DNA of 64,000 nt from JADFDG01 sp965232985 (lineage in GTDB: Bacteria; Pseudomonadota; Gammaproteobacteria; Pseudomonadales; JADFDG01): contig CBDDRC010000042.1 in assembly GCA_965232985.1 (NCBI GenBank), forward strand, positions 62,001 through 126,000, read 5' to 3'. Position 1 is the first letter of the stretch, and every line of letters begins with the position of its first letter. Positions 61,762 to 64,000 of this stretch are shown in pieces. The notes below the pieces were generated by a model that was given only the letters and a program-made list of their open reading frames with translations, did not search any database and was not told the origin of the DNA. Both the position numbers and the translations under genes were made by a program.

Positions 61762-62979
61762 GTGAAGGCGCACGTGCTGCTGCGATCGTCCCTCGCTGCT
61801 GTCTTGCTGATTGGCTGCGGCGCGCCAGTGCTGGCGCACGAGGCGTCGCACGAATCCGCGCACCCGGCGGTTGCCGGTACACCGGATGTGAAGGCCTACG
61901 AGCCCGGCGTTTCGGTCGCGGCCGATGAAAGCGGCACCCTCTGGCTGGCGCGCGTGCGGGATGGCCATCTGCTGGTGAGTCGTTCGCGGGACAACGGCGG
62001 CAGTTTTACGGGCGAAACAGCGGTGAATCCCGTCGCTGAAGTCATTCGCGCCGAAGGCCAGTCGCGGCCGCGCATTGCCGGGCGCGCCGGCATCATTGCC
62101 GTCGCCTGGCCGCAGTCGCTGCCGAAGCGGTTCGCCGGCCACGTACGCTTCTCGCGCTCGGTCGATGGCGGCAAGACATTCTCCGCGCCGACGACAATCA
62201 ACGAAAATCGTGACGAGATTGGCCACGGTTTCGCCGCCCTTGCCATGAGTGATCGCGGCGCCATCGCCATCGCCTGGCTGGACGGCAGGCACCGCGCGCA
62301 GGCTGAGGCTGCCAACGAAAAGTACGCCGGCAGCAGCATCTACTACGCTCTCTCGGCCGACAGCGGCGCCACCTTCTCGCCCAACCAAAAACTCGCCGAC
62401 CATACCTGCGAGTGCTGCCGCATCGGCCTTGCTTATGGCGACAACGGTATTCCCGTGGCGCTGTGGCGACATCTTTTCGACGGCGGCGTACGCGACTTCG
62501 CGCTGGCGCCGCTCGCCGGGGGTGGCACGCTGTTGCGCGCCAGCGAGGATCACTGGCAGATAGACGGCTGCCCGCATCATGGCGGCGACCTCGCCATCGA
62601 TAATGACGGTGGTCGCCATCTCGTCTGGTTTACCGGTAGCGCTGAAAATCCCGGCCTGTTTTATCGCCGCGTCGATGGCGGCAAGCCGGGCAAGCCGATG
62701 GCCTTCGGTGACCGCAACGCGCAGGCCGGCTATCCCGCCGTTTTTGCGCGCGGCAGGATCGCCGCCATCGCCTGGCGCGAATTCGACGGCGCGCGCTATC
62801 GGGTGCTGGCGATGCATTCCACTGATCGCGGCGAACACTGGTCGGCGCCACGCGTCCTCGCACAATCGACCGGCACTGCCGACCTGCCGTTGTTTGTTGC
62901 CGGCGCAAGCAGCCCGCTGCTCGCCTGGAACACCACCAGCGACGGCCTGCTGCTCCTCAACGCCGGAGCGACGCCATGA
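61762..62979 (+). CDS. Sialidase-fold (Asp-box) exported protein with CECC and CPHH motifs
   Basis: The 405-residue protein has a signal with a possible lipobox (LLIGC, Cys19) and a His-rich start (AHEASHESAH). It carries at least four Asp boxes (SRDNGGSFTG, SVDGGKTFS, SADSGATFS, STDRGEHWS), the mark of a sialidase-type beta-propeller. The sialidase Arg triad is not evident. Cys216-Glu-Cys-Cys219 and Cys270-Pro-His-His273 would be close in a propeller and could bind a metal. The start is GTG, 4 bases after the receptor gene. The ligand-handling role is inferred from the operon. Confidence 0.82.
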   Translation: MKAHVLLRSSLAAVLLIGCGAPVLAHEASHESAHPAVAGTPDVKAYEPGVSVAADESGTLWLARVRDGHLLVSRSRDNGGSFTGETAVNPVAEVIRAEGQSRPRIAGRAGIIAVAWPQSLPKRFAGHVRFSRSVDGGKTFSAPTTINENRDEIGHGFAALAMSDRGAIAIAWLDGRHRAQAEAANEKYAGSSIYYALSADSGATFSPNQKLADHTCECCRIGLAYGDNGIPVALWRHLFDGGVRDFALAPLAGGGTLLRASEDHWQIDGCPHHGGDLAIDNDGGRHLVWFTGSAENPGLFYRRVDGGKPGKPMAFGDRNAQAGYPAVFARGRIAAIAWREFDGARYRVLAMHSTDRGEHWSAPRVLAQSTGTADLPLFVAGASSPLLAWNTTSDGLLLLNAGATP

Positions 62980-63461
62980 CCAGCCTCGCTCGCGTACTCG
63001 GCGTGCTGCTGCTCGTCTCCGGCGCGACGCTCGCCAGTGCAGCCGGACCGGTACGGCCGTTTACTGCCGACAGCTTTGAAAAAATACTGGCGGCGCGTGC
63101 CGACAGGCCATTCCTGCTCGCGCTGTGGTCGGTCACTTGCGCGCATTGCCCCGTCGAATTGCGCACGCTCGGCGAATTGCAGCGCCGCCACCCGCAACTG
63201 GACATCGTGCTGGTCGCTACCGATACACCCGCCGACGCCGACGATGCCGCGCGGCTGGCGCGCGAATACGGGCTTGGCGGCACCGAGCAATGGATCTTCG
63301 CCGACGCCATGCCGGAACGCCTGCGCATGGCGATCGACCGGCGCTGGCATGGCGAGCTGCCGCGCACCTATTTCTTCGATCGCGCACATCGTGTCGAAGC
63401 ACAGTCAGGCGTGGCTTCCGCAGCCCGCTTCGACAGCTGGATCCGGAAGAACATTCGCTGA
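62976..63461 (+). CDS. Periplasmic thioredoxin-like (TlpA-type) protein
   Basis: This 161-residue protein has a signal peptide (ARVLGVLLLVSGATLASA) and a thioredoxin fold with LLALWSVTCAHCPVELRTLGELQRRHPQLDIVLVATD. The active Cys55-Ala-His-Cys58 has the CxHC form of reducing TlpA-like proteins. The later cis-Pro region is LPRTYFFD. Its ATG overlaps the stop of the Asp-box gene (ATGA). It may keep the cysteines of that protein reduced or help metal transfer. Confidence 0.88.
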   Translation: MTSLARVLGVLLLVSGATLASAAGPVRPFTADSFEKILAARADRPFLLALWSVTCAHCPVELRTLGELQRRHPQLDIVLVATDTPADADDAARLAREYGLGGTEQWIFADAMPERLRMAIDRRWHGELPRTYFFDRAHRVEAQSGVASAARFDSWIRKNIR

Positions 63462-63485
63462 TTGCCAACGAAGAGTATCGCCACC

Positions 63486-64000
63486 GTGCCCGGAACGACC
63501 GCTCGCCACGCGCCACCTTATGTTGGTCCACTGATCATGTGGCGACAGGGCGCGGCCTTCACGCTCGCGGTTTCGCTGCACCTCGTCGTGCTGCTGACGG
63601 TGCCTGCATTTCATTTTTCCGACGCGCGAACACCTGCGGTGCAAGACATCAGCGTGCACTTGTTCAGCAACACTCCGGCACGATTGGCGCCTGCGACGCC
63701 AGAAAAAAAATCGCGCGCAAAAGACACCCGCGCCAGCGCAGCCGCCGCCGCCGCCGAGCCGTTGCCAGCGGTGATGCCGGAGAGCACCGCAACGACCGCA
63801 CCCGCAACAAGCGGGCTGGCACAGGCACCCCTGCCAATAACCGCGGCCCGCGTCGATACCCGTTACCTGGACAATCCGGCGCCGCCCTATCCGCCAATGT
63901 CGCGGCGTCTCGGTGAAACCGGACAAGTCATGTTGCGCGTGCAGGTCAACGCGCAGGGTGCAGTGCTCGACGTAGCAATCGAACAGTCGAGTGGCTATCC
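63486..64000 (+). CDS. TonB-like energy transducer, cut by the window end
   Basis: The visible 171 codons encode a membrane helix (AAFTLAVSLHLVVLLTV) with the TonB-type SLHL motif, an Ala/Pro/Thr-rich periplasmic spacer, and the start of a TonB C-terminal domain (LDNPAPPYPPMSRRLGETGQVMLRVQVNAQGAVLDVAIEQSSGYP). The gene runs past base 64000. The GTG at 63486 has GAAGAG 10 bases upstream; the ATG at 63537 is an alternative without a ribosome site. It lies 24 bases after the thioredoxin-like gene and would energise the receptor at 59592. Confidence 0.85.
   Translation, partial: MPGTTARHAPPYVGPLIMWRQGAAFTLAVSLHLVVLLTVPAFHFSDARTPAVQDISVHLFSNTPARLAPATPEKKSRAKDTRASAAAAAAEPLPAVMPESTATTAPATSGLAQAPLPITAARVDTRYLDNPAPPYPPMSRRLGETGQVMLRVQVNAQGAVLDVAIEQSSGY

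Noticed and set aside
61762..62979. Calling the Asp-box protein a true sialidase
   Set aside because: Asp boxes only mark the propeller fold. No catalytic Arg triad is evident, and the neighbours are a receptor, a thioredoxin-like protein and a TonB-like protein rather than sialic acid genes.

Overview
This is a GC-rich chromosomal window from a gammaproteobacterium. The evidence is the set of housekeeping genes typical of that class: epmC, rlmM with tusA, mtgA, the yciO/yciV/yciB/yciI group, the tesA-ybbA-ybbP locus, a yihG-type acyltransferase, two-domain glnE beside ilvE, and a fused kinase/acetyltransferase argA. The lipid-rich gene content would fit a Nevskiales/Steroidobacterales-like degrader of long or branched acyl chains, but that placement is inference. 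There are no rRNA or tRNA genes, CRISPR arrays, insertion sequences or prophage genes that I could recognise.

Layout. 1-3400: an ExbB-ExbD-ExbD-TonB-like energy-transducing operon, then a lipoprotein that duplicates the C-terminal domain of the TonB-like protein. 3341-12057: epmC, a MATE pump, an unknown protein, an rlmM-ampG-tusA operon, an outer-membrane barrel, purU and an AraC-type regulator. 12409-15753: an acyl-CoA dehydrogenase, a short-chain dehydrogenase and an SCPx-like thiolase, divergent from that regulator. Together with the CaiB-type racemase at 22159 they resemble the peroxisomal route for 2-methyl-branched acyl-CoAs. 16014-24491: HIT protein, ComEA, MtgA, the yci group, an SH3-domain protein, an unknown exported protein, the racemase and an acyltransferase. 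24571-38792: a DUF349 protein, tesA/ybbA/ybbP, a ceramidase-like protein lacking a conserved zinc-site motif, a lipoprotein, a Lit-like (DUF1461) membrane protein, a GMC oxidoreductase, two small membrane proteins and a fatty-acid desaturase.

38812-51161 is one long minus-strand run: a GspE/PulE ATPase, SPFH and NfeD proteins, glnE, ilvE, and then a translationally coupled five-gene surface-polysaccharide operon (two ELM1-like proteins, two glycosyltransferases and a polysaccharide deacetylase). The place beside glnE-ilvE matches the LPS-core locus of Pseudomonas.

51400-54275 is an accessory island. It holds a DUF4160-DUF2442 pair, a VapBC-like pair whose toxin is frameshifted, a small orphan gene, and what looks like the tail of a polymorphic toxin with an alpha/beta-hydrolase-like nucleophile motif. 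That tail is coupled to a two-repeat lipoprotein gene broken in a run of eight G. This island and the final operon are the places I would look first for something undescribed.

54296-64000: argA, ilvD, a small DUF486 protein, a thioesterase, a START-like fragment, an enoyl-CoA hydratase, and finally a TonB-dependent receptor, an Asp-box protein with a CECC and a CPHH motif, a thioredoxin-like protein and a TonB-like transducer cut by the window end. A perfect 19-bp palindrome stands at the promoter of this last operon, which looks like a dedicated, regulated uptake system for an unknown ligand, possibly a metal.
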